The notes: generated by a model from the letters alone, not told the origin. Numbered from the stretch's first letter, positions 10,401-21,809 are shown. The stretch: 64,000 nt of DNA from Antilocapra americana (GCA_007570785.1 ML660204.1:3275968-3339967), one strand, 5' to 3'. Numbers and translations: made by a program.

Positions 10401-12003
10401 AAATAACTATGCCTATTTCATACGGTTTTTGTGAAGAATAGATGAGAAATAGAGCTTAAAGCACAGGCTTAGTCTCTAGCCTCAAAGATCCGTCAGCTTA
10501 GGGCCTGTAATTCGCCAGGATTCATGTAAATCCAGGATAAATGTTGGGGATTATTATTATTATTATTGATATCTTTCAGCTCTGTGGGAGCTCTGACATA
10601 CACATCTGCTTTATCCAGAGGCTTCACTCCATGCCTGGCAAGCTCTCTGATTCCCGTTATTCTATGCAAAATAAAACAAGGAAGGTCCCCAAGCGTCCCC
10701 AAACTCTGCACTTAAAGCAGATGACTAACAGTGGGAATTTTTCTGACAGTCCTTTCTCCCTGCAAACCTGCCCACTCACAGGGCCACATCCTGAGAGAAG
10801 GGGAGAGGATGCCTAATTACCGATTTGAAACGTGGTTGCAGAGAGCCGACATGTCCACGCTGGCAGCGCCCTTTAAAGGCGTGTGTCTTTCAAATGTCGA
10901 CACCCACTAATTACAGGGTAGGGAACATGAAAGTTGGAGGGGAGCGGCGGGGTGGTCAGCACCCTTCCCCCCCCTCCCGTCCCCTTCCTTTCAAGTGCTC
11001 ATTATGAAATAGTTCTCTCTGGGCTGATCGACAATCCTAAGAGCCCCACCTCCACGCCAGGTTTCATGTCATCTGGCTGGTGCCTCCAAAGGGCTTTCCC
11101 AACCCCCTCTGCTGTTTCTGCTCCCCTCCCCCACTACTCAGCAGGAGAGAGGGGAGAGGGCAGGGTGGGCCAAGAAAGGTCACCAGGGGAGGCCCTCCAG
11201 GCCACAGACTGGGCCTCCTGGGAGCCCAGGTGCCCATGGCATCTAATGCTTGGGGGCTTACCCATATTCACTGTGGATCAAGGCAGGTGTCCTGATTCTC
11301 AGAAGAAAACAAAACTTTCAGAAACTACCTTTAAACGGGCATTTCAGACATGAAATGGCTTCCTGAGTGCCATGACTTGGGAGGACACGTAGAAATGAGT
11401 CAGAAACATACGGATTAGATTTTCCCTATGCAAAACCACAAAACAGTCTAAAAAGCAAGGAACACACTGTAACGAGGCTGTTCCTGGTGTTGAGTGGCCG
11501 AGAAACTGTGGGTTTCCCAGAGCCAGAAGCCTCCTCCTTCCAGATGGCTCCATCCTTCCTTCATTCACTCCTTCATTCAACAAGTATTTCCGGAGTCCTC
11601 TCACGTGCCAAACAAGCACTCGGCAGAGCCTGGGCTTGCGGAACCAGAGGAAGAAAGCTTGTGGTCAGGCTGGAGAGACAGGTAGAGTGCTGTGACCCCC
11701 TGAGCCCTCCCTATGAGCTGTGCTGGGGAGGAATGGGAGCAAAGAGACTGATGGAGGGTTGAAGGGGGCGAAGGGGATGCCTTTTATCTGGGAGTTTGAC
11801 CAAGGCCCTCGGAGATGACTTCTGGTTCTTTATGACTTATGTTCATGCGGTACAAAATAAAAGAACTGGGTGGGCAGGGGGGAGGTGGCATTTGAAATAA
11901 GGAAGGAAGGAGCCAGCTTGGTTAATAGCCTTAGATAGTCCACGGCTTCTGGGTGTTTCTGTTAGCGTCTCTTCCCTCTTGTTATTAGAGTGTTACATGT
12001 ATG
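10401..12003. other. Unique sequence with possible conserved blocks
   Basis: A short (att)n stretch at 10551-10567. The block around 10810-10920 ('gccctttaaaggcgtg', 'cacccactaattacaggg') looks like a constrained non-coding element. A plus frame of 139 codons at 10934-11353 is proline-rich by composition and unlike any family I know. 11570-11640 resembles the end of an ancient MIR/L2-class repeat. Confidence 0.4.
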
Positions 12004-12190
12004 TGTGTGTTAAGTTGCTTCAATCATGTCCAGCTCTTCTGTCCATGGGATTCTCCAGGCAAAAATACTGGAGTGGGTTGCCATTTCCTTCTCCAGGGAA
12101 TCTTCCCAACCCAGAGACTGAACCCGCGTCTCTTAAATCTTCTGCATCGGCAGGTGGGTTCTTTACCGCTAGTGCCTGCCACCTGGGATG
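12004..12190 (-). mobile_element. Bov-tA SINE with internal deletion
   Basis: Antisense Bov-tA: 'aagttgcttcaatcatgtcc', 'gtccatgggattctccaggc', 'tactggagtgggttgccat', and head complement ending 'cacctgggatgcc'. The usual 'gaccccatggactgtagcc' segment is missing between 12032 and 12040. Confidence 0.88.
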
Positions 12191-12801
12191 CCTGCTGCAT
12201 GTACACAGTTTCCAAATTCAATTCTCTTCTGAAATCTTACCCATGGCCTCCATGGTGCTCCTTTCTTTGTGGCTGGGATGGATGAACTGGATGGAGGAGG
12301 ACACAGGAAAGCAGAATTACTGGCTGGGCAGAGGGTGATCTGCTCCAGTCCTTGCCCATGGGTCCTGCCTGGTGACTGTCTCACTCACTGTCTACTCACG
12401 CTATTCCTCCACAGGCATTACTGTGTCATGGACCCCAGACCCTCCCCTGACTTGCAGTTAAGAAATCAAACACTCCCCAGAGGCCTCTGTGAGCTGCACT
12501 TTTTCCTGAAGGTTTACAAAAAATGCAAATAACTTAAAAGAAAAAGAGAGATATTCTTGGTAAAAGCTTCGCTGAGGTGGCACTGGTTTAAGCCCCAGCA
12601 TCTCACCTCCCTTCCTTTCCAGGTTTCTCCATCACATTTGTTTATGCTTAGTGATCTCTGTGTCTCTTCCTAACTCTACAAAAGGCACTTCCTCACCTCC
12701 AAGCTGCTGGATGCTTTTGAGGGTGTTTTCCTAATATTCAATTCTCTACCCTCGAAAAATGCCAGCACCTGGAGGGTTGAGATAATTCTAGTCACTCTTC
12801 T
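12191..12801. other. Unique sequence
   Basis: No repeat or gene recognised; the longest frames start inside the adjacent SINE and are artefactual. Confidence 0.45.
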
Positions 12802-13075
12802 TTTTTTAAAAAACAAAATTTATTTATTTGACTGCATCAGGTCTTAGTTGAGGCATGTGGGGTCTTTGTCGAGTCTTGCAGGAAGTCGTGTCATATGGCT
12901 CTTGTGCTCTAGAGCAAGCAGGCTTCAGTAGTTACGAGTCACCGGCTGTCTGGTTGTGGTGCACGGGTTTGGTTACCCTGTGGCATGTGGGATCTTAGTT
13001 CCCCGACTAGGAATTGAACCCATGTTCCCTGCATTGCTAGGCATATTCTTAACTATTGAACCACCAGGGAAGCCT
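12802..13075 (-). mobile_element. CHR-type SINE
   Basis: Antisense unit: A-rich tail complement, 'tttatttatttgactgcatc', 'aggtcttagttgaggcatg', 'gtggcatgtgggatcttag', 'aattgaacccatgttccctg', ending 'ccaccagggaagcc'. Confidence 0.85.
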
Positions 13076-13089
13076 CCAGTCACTTTTCT

Positions 13090-13300
13090 ACATCAGGGAT
13101 TGGGAAACTTTCTATAAATGGTCAGATGGTAAATATTTTAAGCTTACTGGCCGCACAGCCTCAGTTCTGACTATCAACTCACACTACCTTTGTAGCATGA
13201 GAGCAGCTGTAAACCATGTTTCAGTGAAAGTGTGGGTCTCTGTTCCGATAAAACTTTTTCATCAAAAGCAGGTTGCAGAGCTGTTGTTTGCAAATCCCTG
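13090..13300. mobile_element. hAT-Charlie-like relic (MER58-type)
   Basis: Same family as 8440-8640: 'gattgggaaactttctataa', 'cagatggtaaatattttaag', 'tagcatgagagcagctgtaa', 'ccgataaaactttttcatc', 'tgtttgcaaatccctg'. Confidence 0.65.
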
Positions 13301-13534
13301 TTTTAATAATCAGTTATTTAGCGGAGAGAGAGTCACCCTATATGTACACCTGACTAACTTTCTGAGCACTGAAATCACTGAATCATAATACAGGTATTTT
13401 GAGGGCATCCACTGTGTGCCTGGCCTCATTCTAAGGGCTGTGAGAGGGTGGAGAACAGTTGTGAGAGAACTTCTCATGGTTATACATCTTTGAAGATGAG
13501 ATAAGGTAAAGTTTATATTAACCTGTGTAGTGGG

Positions 13535-13965
13535 TTGATGATGTCCCCTCCAAAACTGATGTCCACCTGGAGTCTCAGGATGTGACCTTATTTGAAAGTA
13601 GGATCTTTGCAGATGTAATTAAGGTAAAGAGCAAGAGATCATCCTGGATTAGGGTGGGCCCTGAATACAATAAGAGTTTTCTTGGAAGAGACAGAAAAGG
13701 ACATCTAAAGGACACAGGAAAGAAGGCTGTGTGAAGACAGAGGCAAGGACAAGAGTGATGCAGCCACAAGCCAAGGAATGCCAGAGCCACTAGAAGCTGG
13801 AAGAAGGAAGGGACAGACTCTCTTTAGAGCCTTCAGAGAGAGTGTGGCCTGTCAATACCCTGATTTTGGACTTCTGGCTTTCAGAACTGTGAGAAAATAA
13901 AGTTCTGTTGTTTTAAGCCATCCAGTTTGTGATAATTTGTTATGGTAGCCTCAGGAAATCAATAT
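13535..13965 (+). mobile_element. MaLR-type LTR (MLT1-like)
   Basis: About 430 bp in consensus order: 'gatgtcccctccaaaactga', 'gatgtgaccttatttgaaag', 'attagggtgggccctgaata', 'gtgaagacagaggcaaggac', 'ttttggacttctggctttca', 'gaactgtgagaaaataaagt', 'gttttaagccatccagtttg'. The AATAAA is the LTR polyadenylation signal. No internal region is seen, so it is a solitary LTR of an ancient endogenous element. Confidence 0.7.
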
Positions 13966-14904
13966 ATTGGAAATTTTCCCAAAATGATTTTCACTCCTGC
14001 CCTCTTGAGAAAGAGAAGCAAAGATCTCATTGTGTTTGTGTGTCAAATGTTGAGTGAGATTTGGTTTCACATGAACCAAGAAACAGAGACAACGTTGTAT
14101 GGATTTGGAATCCCTGACTATAGAACTGTCTTGATTTCTACTCTTATGAGATGACCCTCTCACAGTAAGTAGTGTTAAGCAATCTTGCCAGCTGTGCCTC
14201 AAGTTGCATCCATCTTGGGGGTAATGAAGCCAATGAGGAGAAGGCCTTGCTATGATGTCACAGCCAAACAAGAAGGTGCCAGTCAGAGCCAGGATGCTCT
14301 GGATGGACCTGTGGCAGCAAGGGAGGATGTAGGCTCACTCTGTACAGATGACCATGATGCTGAGAGACCAGCTTGCCTCAGACACTTTATGGAGAAGAAA
14401 TGTCCATGTTGCTGAAGACAGGACCTCAGCCAAATCAAGTCTAACAAGTGATGGGGGGAGTGGTACAGATGCAGGTGGAGAATTCAGGACTTTGGGGTTT
14501 CCTTCCATGTGAGTTGACTCCACCTCCACCACATGGGATGGAGGAGGCATGTCTTCCCAAAGGAAGGATCCTAGATGGATCCTTAGATCCTTAGATCCAT
14601 GGGAACCATAGACACAACATTGAACAGCTTGGAGTGGGTTGTGTGTTACACACACATGTGCACACATGCCTATACACACACTCCTACACACAAGTCTCTC
14701 TCTTCCCTGTGAGGCTTCCAGCTTTGAGTGGATGGCAGGCCTTCTCTGGGGTGGCAGGCAGGGCTACTATTTGCAACTGGGCTGCTGAGCCTTCACACTG
14801 GATAGAGGATCAGAGTTCTGAGGGCGCCAGCAACAGAAACTGGCTCTGACTAATGAAGGAGAAGAGCATTTATGGACAGGACATGGGGCAGTCACAGGGC
14901 AGTG
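13966..14904. other. Unique sequence
   Basis: No gene recognised. A CA-rich patch at 14645-14692 is imperfect. The minus frame 14335-14691 (118 codons) is cysteine/histidine-rich only because it crosses that repeat. Confidence 0.45.
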
Positions 14905-15000
14905 ATGAATGAGTGGGTTGATGGACGGTTGGATGGATGGGTGGATGGATGGATGGGTGGACGGATGAATGGATGGATGGGTAGATAGATAGATGGATGA
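14905..15000 (+). repeat. (GGAT)n/(GATG)n microsatellite
   Basis: About 95 bp of tetranucleotide repeats (ggatggatgggtggatgg pattern), interrupted by ggac, gaat and tagat variants toward the right end. Confidence 0.9.
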
Positions 15001-15179
15001 ACCAGATGTCTTCTTGCAGATTAAGGACCAGCTGTTGGAGGAATCATGCAGGTGTCCAGGTGAGCAGCCACCTCTATAAGGATCTCTTTGGAGCTCAATT
15101 TCCCTTTATATTTACAGTATGTGGTTGTGGCCCCTGTCATCCCTGTACATAGAGTAAGGATCACAGTATTTACTGTTTT

Positions 15180-16935
15180 TTTTTCTTTTTTTTTTAATTA
15201 GTTTTGCCAAACAATGCCATGATATCACGATGGGTTTACATATGCTCCTCCTCCAGAACCCCCCTCCCTCCTCCCTCCCTCCTCCCTCCCCCCCGGGAAA
15301 TCTCGATGCACCAGCCCCGAGCATCAATCCTGGGCTGGCGATTGATTACACATATGATAATTAACATGTTTCAATGCCATTCTCCCATATCATCCCACCC
15401 TTGCCCTCATCCACAGAGTCCACGAGTCTATTTCATACATCTGGGTTCCTTTTGCTGTCTCGCATGCTGGGTTCTCGTTACCGTCTTTCTAAATTCCATA
15501 TATATGCGTTAATATACTGTATTGTTGTTTTTACTTCTGGCTTACTTCACTCTGGATAATGGGCTCCAGTTTCGTCCATCTGAGTAGAACTGATTCAAAT
15601 GAATTTTTTTTTAATGCTGAGTAATATTCCATTGTGTATATGTACCACAGCTTTCTTATCCATTCGTCAGTTGATGGGCATCTAGGTTGCTTCCATGTCT
15701 TGGCTATTGTAAACAATGCAGCGATGAACATTGGGGTACACGTGGCTCTTTCAGTTCTGGTTTCCTCTGTGTATATGCCCAGCAGTGGGATTGCTGGGTC
15801 ATATGGCAGGTCTATTTGCAGTTTTTTAAGGAACCTCCACACTGTTTTCCATAGTGGCTGTACTAGCTTGCAATCCCACCAACAGTGTAAGAGAGTTCCC
15901 TTTTCTCCACATCCTCTCCAGCATTTATTACTTGTAGATTTTTGGATTGTAGCCATTCTGAGTGGTGTAAAGTGATATCTCATTGTGGTTTTGATTTGCA
16001 TTTCTCTGATAATGAGTGATGTTGAGCATCTTTTCATGTGTTTGTTAGCCATTTTTATGTCTTCTTTGGAGAAATGTCTGTTAAGTTCTTTGGCCCACTT
16101 TTTGATTGGGTCGTTTATTTTCCTAGAATGGAGCTGCAGGAGTTGCTTGTATATTTTTGAGATTAATTGTTTGTCCGTTTCTTCATTGGCTATTATTTTC
16201 TCCCATTCTGAAGGCTGTCTTTTCACCTTGCTTATAGTTTCCTTTGCTGTGCAGAAGCTTTTAATTTTAATTAGGTCCCATTTGTTTATTCGTGCTTTTA
16301 TTTCCAATATTCTGGGAGGTGGGTCATGTAGGATCCCGCTTTGGTTTATGTTGGAGAGTGTTTTGCCAATGTTATCCTCTAGGAGTTTTATAGTTTCTGG
16401 TCTTATGCTTAGATCTTTGATCCATTTTGAGTTTATCTTTGTGTATGGTGTTAGAAAGTGTTCTAGTTTCATTCTTTTACAAGTGGCTGTCCAGTTTTCC
16501 CAGCACCACTTGTTAAAGAGGTTGTCTTTTCTCCATTGTATATTCCTGCCTCCTTTGTCAAAGATAAGGTGTCCATAGATGTGTGGATTTATCTCTGGGC
16601 TTTCTATTTTGTTCCATTGATCTATATTTCTGTCTTTGTGCCAGTACCATACTGTCTTAATGACTGTGGATTTGTAGTATAGCCTAAAGTCAGGTAGGTT
16701 GATTCCTCCAATTCCAATCTTCTTTTTCAAGATTGCTTTGGCTATACGAGGTTTTTTGTATTTCCATACAAATTGTGAAATTATTTGTTCTAATTCTTTG
16801 AAAAAGACCTCTGGTAGCTTGATAGGAATTGCAATGAATCTATAGATTGCTTTGGGTAGTATACTCATTTTCACTATATTGATTCTTCCAATCCACGAAC
16901 ATGGCACATTTCTCCATCTGTTTGTGTCCTCTTTG
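15180..16935 (-). mobile_element. 5'-truncated L1 with perfect TSD
   Basis: A 1.76-kb minus-strand L1: poly(T) tail complement at 15180-15196, 3' UTR to 15530, then the ORF2 C-terminal half. Flanked by a perfect 12-bp duplication atttactgtttt at 15168-15179 and 16936-16947. The right copy is followed by AA, the canonical TTTT/AA L1 endonuclease site. Intact tail, TSD and long open frame mark it as relatively young. Confidence 0.95.
15531..16907 (-). pseudogene. L1 ORF2p C-terminal fragment (458 codons)
   Basis: Open frame ending at the natural ORF2 stop. It carries the C-terminal part of the L1 ORF2 protein, downstream of the reverse-transcriptase catalytic YADD motif, which is lost through 5' truncation. 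The C-terminal cysteine motif is intact as C-x3-C-x7-H-x4-C (CWRGC ... H ... C), followed by the conserved PAIPLLGIY and [13 protein letters not shown] segments and the terminal [11 protein letters not shown] block. The full protein would be about 1,275 residues, so this is roughly the last third. The first Met is internal and not a real start. No catalytic activity is expected. Confidence 0.93.
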
Positions 16936-16977
16936 ATTTACTGTTTTAAGAGAACTTTTCCTCTAATGCCCTCCAGG

Positions 16978-17193
16978 TGGTGGTGGTGGTGGTTTAGTCG
17001 CTAAGTCGTGTCCGACTCTTTGCGATCCCATTGACTGTAGCCTGCCAGGCTCCCTGTCCATGGGATTGTCCAGACAAGAATACTGGAGTGGGTTGCCATT
17101 TCCTTCTCCAGGGGATCTTCCCAACCCAGGGATCGAACTCAGGTCTCCTGCGTTGCAGACAGATTCTTTACCATCTGAGCTATAAGGGAAGCC
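16978..17193 (-). mobile_element. Bov-tA SINE with TSD
   Basis: Nearly consensus antisense copy: (tgg)n tail, 'cgctaagtcgtgtccgactc', 'tactggagtgggttgccatt', 'cccagggatcgaactcaggt', ending 'ctgagctataagggaagcc'. A 14-bp TSD with one mismatch flanks it: taatgccctccagg at 16964-16977 and taacgccctccagg at 17194-17207. It retains CpGs, so it is young. Confidence 0.95.
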
Positions 17194-17207
17194 TAACGCC
17201 CTCCAGG

Positions 17208-18737
17208 GTCTCTGCAAATGGCTATAAAATCTCTCCAGAAAAGGCACAGGAAGAGGTATTATTATATCACATTCCCCACACAAAGCAGAAGCACAGCCCT
17301 CTGTTGAACTGGCTGGTGTGATGCCTCCCTGCTCCTGAGGTCTGTGGTGCCTTATCCGGGAATAGTTGAGTCCACACCATCAGGATACCATCAGATCTCG
17401 GCAGGGGAGGAGAGGAGCTTTCTTACTTTCATCCCAATTTTACCAACCCTCTGGAGGAAATGAGGATGGGGACTATGACCCCCAAAGATTCTGAAGCATT
17501 CTCAATGGAATTTTAAGGGGCCCTGCAGCATTTGCTCTAACTCACCAACATTTGTCTCGTGACTACCTCAAGAACCTCAAGGACTTGCTTACTTTGTCCT
17601 GATGATTTTCAGAAGGTGCTTAAAAAAAATTTCTTTGCAGCATGCTGGGCCACATGGTGAAGCTTTGGTACAATTTCATAGCTTTCAGAAGGATGGCTTT
17701 CTTCATCTTTCCAGACCTCAAGGTCTCAAGGAACCACTTCCATAGATCACAGACAGGGTTGTGGTGATCTTCGTCTTATAGATGAGGAAAAGTGAAACAG
17801 TCAGAGGGGCTGTGATTTCCTCAGAATCAGAAACCTTGTAAGCCATTCTCTGTCTTCCAGTTAAAATCTCTAAATCTCCACTTTGCCCACAGAGGATCAC
17901 CCTTCTCTCAATGGATAATAAATTTTGAGCCGAGTCAAAATCAGAACTCTGGCAGATCTGAGCTGGTCCTAGGAAGAAGTAGTTGGAAAATGGTTTCCAT
18001 GGGTACAGATTTTGACATGATCAACTGCAAATGTTCACCACCCCAAGATGACAAAACTCCAGCAACTCCAAAGCTGTTAAGGATAGCTTTAGGGCAAATT
18101 TTAATTAAAATTAGATAGCATATATGAAAAGCATCTAATTTGTAGTCTATAAAAGAGTTTAGGAAGCACAACTCCAGAGCCTGGGGACCAGTGGCTGTAA
18201 CAATTATGTTGCAACTTTTCACAGCACGATCACAACATGTTAATTTGTTAATGAATCAGTCAGAGCAGGAGAGCTTCTGACAGCAGGAGGAAAACACAGA
18301 GATTACATTTACATTTCTATTTTTAAATAAATTAAATGTTTCAAGTCAAACTCAAACTTCACATGAAAGTTTTGACTTTCTACTGATGTTTTTTAAACTC
18401 AGATTGCCTGCTAAAATGAGGATTAAGATTCTTGGGATTTCTCAGGGAGAACTAAGTGATTTCTTTATTTGAATGAAGGTAGCTGCAATTACATATGTGC
18501 TAAACGTGGCCATTTAGTGGAGATGAAAAGTGACCTGCTTTTCCTCTTTTCCTTTGTGAAGTTCTGGTCCTTGTACTAAATATGGACTCAGGAAGGAGCC
18601 AGCACAGGAGAGAAAGAAACAGTAGAGATGATGAGAAGCTTCATTGTTGGTGACCCTACTTTTGAATATAACAGAAAGAAAACCGAAAGAGGAAGGAAGG
18701 TGAAGGGGGGTGGCTGGCCAGCAGGGTGGGATGACGG
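17208..18737. other. Unique sequence
   Basis: About 1.5 kb. 17770-17890 resembles antisense MIR ('tagatgaggaaaagtgaaac'). No gene seen. Confidence 0.45.
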
Positions 18738-18751
18738 TGAAATGGGTGTGG

Positions 18752-20949
18752 TTTTTTTTTTTAATGCACGTATACACACTTTATTAATCTTGCATTCTAA
18801 GATATACACAAAGTCAGCATTTCACAAAACTTATTATTCCAAAAGCAGTTATCATGAAACACAGTGATTATATAAGTCAATCAAGCAAAAAGAGCATTTA
18901 TTAAATTTTCTTATCATGTCATCTCTTATATTTGTTTTCAAATAGAAGCTTGAAACATGATATAGTATTAGAATAGGAAGAGAGAATTTTATAACAATGA
19001 TCACTTTCCAAATACTAGACTTTATATAAAAATAAAGTACTGTCACCAAAACGCATCTGAAGGCTAGCATCTCTATCTTTTATTTATTCCAAAACAACCC
19101 CTGCAGAAACTTAACTTTCTAGTCACTTTCTAGCTTATATAGTAAAGTGAATCATCTTGCCTCCTAGTTCTTAAACCAGTGGAACAGTTTCATTTTCCTA
19201 TCCCAATTCTACCCCGCCACAGAATTTCAGAAACAAATTTAAATATCATTACATTCTAAAGACTGTGTCTTAATAGTCCTAGATTAGAGCCAAAAAATCA
19301 TGACTAAAAGTGTCCCTTAAGGCAAAGAAGGCAGCAGAGACAAGGTGGATAAATATCCTATAGGAGAAAACCATCTCTCAGTATTATATAGGCAGAAATT
19401 CTTAACATGATTTTTTCATAAACAGAATAAACATACTGCATACCATTGAAGTAATTTTTCTTTAAAATGGCATCCTAGAGAACAATCTTCATAATATATA
19501 CATTCATGTGAAGTTTGAAGGATTATGGATTTTGCACAGGTGAAAGCCAATATGAGAGAGAGAGCCAGTAATGGCCCTGATGGTGGTTATCACAATTTAA
19601 AATAAACGACACAGCTGATACTGTAACAGAATTACTTACTGCAAGCTCAGTGATGCTTTCTTATAATTCAGAGAGAACAGGGTTCCCTTTGAGCCCTACA
19701 GTATTACTAGTCTGTGAGCACCCTCAAAGCACATCACCTTCCTTTAAAATTCAAGGATCTTTGCCTTCAAAAGTCACAAACGCAGTAGTCTTCATTTCAT
19801 CTCATTTCTTACATTCATTTAAAAATGGAACATCATGGTCCTAGCAGGCAAATTTGCATGTCAAATAGACAACCTAACCACGATGTCCGAACACTGTAAG
19901 AAATCTATCACAACAGACATTTTGCACACTTTTAAATAATAAATAACACAGCAATAGATTACACTCAGGTTTTTAAAACAGCTCTATCACTATTTTCCTC
20001 TTTTAAACGTTAAATAACTTATGGTACTGCACATTTACTATCATGTCCACTGTCGACAGCTCGAACAGCTTCTTAAAAGCAGAATGCACAATAGCTCCTA
20101 AAAGCTTCCTTGATCTTTTATTAAACTGGATTCTGATTCTGGTGACAACACAACAATCAAAAGACAGTCAACAGGACCACTCACCACACGACAAAAACAA
20201 ATGACTCTAATGACAAAAAAAGTCGTCAGAAAGAAGCAGCAATAGAAACAATATGTAGCAATCAGACATGTAAAGCCCCTTTTCTACCCTATGTTATGAT
20301 AAATAGCTTATAACAGCACAACATTGAACCCCAAGGCCCTTCAGGCCTCATTACACCACCAGAGACAAGCTGTCAAGCTCCATGTATGCTTTTCTACATA
20401 GCGGTTTGTGTGTAAATAACATTATTCATTCATTTGTAGGTGCTCCACCTAATACATATTTTCGATAATGGTTCTTTTCCCCAGCGGTGACATGACAGCT
20501 GGAGTTGATCAGAAATTCTCTTGCTTGAGAGATTTTTTTTTGTTCTCTTTGACTACATAAGTCTCAAATCTCTTTACCGCACAATATTAGATTAATTGCT
20601 TTTGATGATATTAAATTTTTATTTTTCTGCATCAGCTTAAAGTACATTATTTTGTTTCCCTTTCTTGTTTGACCTGCTTCTTGCCATTTCTCACACAGGG
20701 AAAGAAACATGTCATTGCTCTCATTACTGTCCATATCGCTTCTTTGCTATTAGAGTATAGGATGTGAGGATTGATTATAGTGCTGCGAATGTAAACAGAC
20801 TGACAGGATGCCGGCTTTAGTCACCACAGCTTCGTATGACTTAGCTACCCCAGTTGATACTGTTCTCCTCAAACCTGTCGCCCTAAGGAATATATAAAAT
20901 ATTGTTAATGTTTCTAGGTGGTGTTTTCAAGGAGAAGAAATTCCTGCCT
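18752..20949 (-). pseudogene. Retrocopy of an mRNA 3' end (source unidentified)
   Basis: A minus-strand 2.2-kb block with all marks of L1-mediated retroposition. It has a poly(A) tail (T11 at 18752-18762), an AATAAA signal (complement at 18780-18785) 18 nt from the tail, and a flanking duplication. The right TSD is tgaaatgggtggtttt at 20950-20965, followed by AA, the canonical cleavage site. The left TSD starts tgaaatgggtg at 18738 and runs into the tail with a 2-nt TG insertion. The body is AT-rich, with many stops in every frame and further AATAAA sites (for example near 19085 and 20115), so it looks like a long 3' UTR, 5'-truncated on insertion. Many CpGs survive, suggesting a recent event. 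I do not recognise the parent gene. Confidence 0.8.
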
Positions 20950-20965
20950 TGAAATGGGTGGTTTT

Positions 20966-21384
20966 AACCCCAAGGTGGTGCTAGCTCTCAGCCTGAAAGC
21001 GTGTCCTCGACTTTGTACCTTGTTCATCTCACCCTAGTCCTGGCCCTGAAACCACACAGCCTGACTTCACCAAACTCCAGCTACATGGATCCCATAAAAC
21101 CCACCAGTCTCAGCATCCCCAGACACAAGGGGGATGGGGGACTGGGAGTGGGAAGATTTAGTGGCCTTAACAGAATGCAGTGAAATCACTGAACTTTCAC
21201 ACAATCTTACAAAAACATATGCTAATGAGGAGACAATGGAGGGACACTACTCAGGGCCTTGGAAGGACCTGTATGAGGGGCCTTGAACTCACACTCCACA
21301 CACTTTAGTCAAACCACCTTCATGTGTACCATCTCATGTGTTCTTCAGGTTCTCATATGCTCTCACCAAGTCCAAAGAGGCAGA
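20966..21384. other. Unique sequence
   Basis: No repeat or gene recognised; a 60-codon plus frame at 21001-21183 starts within 40 bp of the retrocopy boundary and has no domain. Confidence 0.45.
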
Positions 21385-21525
21385 CATTATTACTAATCCA
21401 CATCAGAGAGAGGAAAAAATGGGGACATAGAGGAGGTGCCTAATAGGAGTTGGGTCACACAGCTAATAACCTGCAGAGCTGAGATTTGAACTCACTTGTG
21501 TTGATGCCAGAGCCTTGACTCACCT
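21385..21525 (-). mobile_element. MIR SINE relic
   Basis: Antisense MIR: 'cattattactaatccacatc', 'gggtcacacagctaataacc', 'agctgagatttgaactcac'. Confidence 0.65.
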
Positions 21526-21620
21526 GCACTGGCCACTGTTTCTCCAGGAAGTGGGGGGGGATCTCCGTGTACTTATTGTTCTAACAGGGAAGAAACAGGG
21601 GAATGGAGGAGGAGACGCAC

Positions 21621-21809
21621 ACAGGTGTAGCAAGTACAGGTGTGACAAGCACAGGCGTAGCAAGCACAGGAGCCTGGAATGGTGTGACGAGGATAGGCAT
21701 CACACCTAGGGGTGTTATAAGCGCAGGTATAACACACACAGCTGTAACTAGCACAGGGGACTGCAATAGCGTAACAAGCACAGGTGTAACACTCACAGGT
21801 GTAACAAGT
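21621..21809 (+). repeat. 15/27-bp minisatellite (acaggtgtaacaagc)n
   Basis: Contiguous units: three of 15 bp, one of 27, four of 15, one of 27, two of 15, with consensus acaggtgtaacaagc. The 27-bp units (21666-21692 and 21753-21779) carry related 12-nt insertions and start 87 bp apart, hinting at a higher-order repeat. Every unit is a multiple of three, so an open frame at 21603-21842 crosses the array as Thr-Gly-Val-Thr-Ser-like pentapeptides. The antisense frame (21581-21796) is also open, a property of the periodicity rather than proof of coding. Confidence 0.85.

Noticed and set aside
15634..15975. 113-codon plus-strand frame
   Set aside because: Antisense of the L1 ORF2 C-terminus.
15985..16578. 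197-codon plus-strand frame
   Set aside because: It is the antisense shadow of L1 ORF2 on the minus strand.
20840..20885. Apparent splice acceptor (tattccttag) with a 13-codon terminal frame on the minus strand
   Set aside because: It lies inside a block with poly(A) tail and target-site duplication, so the DNA is a retrocopy; the acceptor is best read as chance.
21621..21809. CRISPR-like array
   Set aside because: Units are contiguous with no spacers; it is a minisatellite, and the genome is mammalian.
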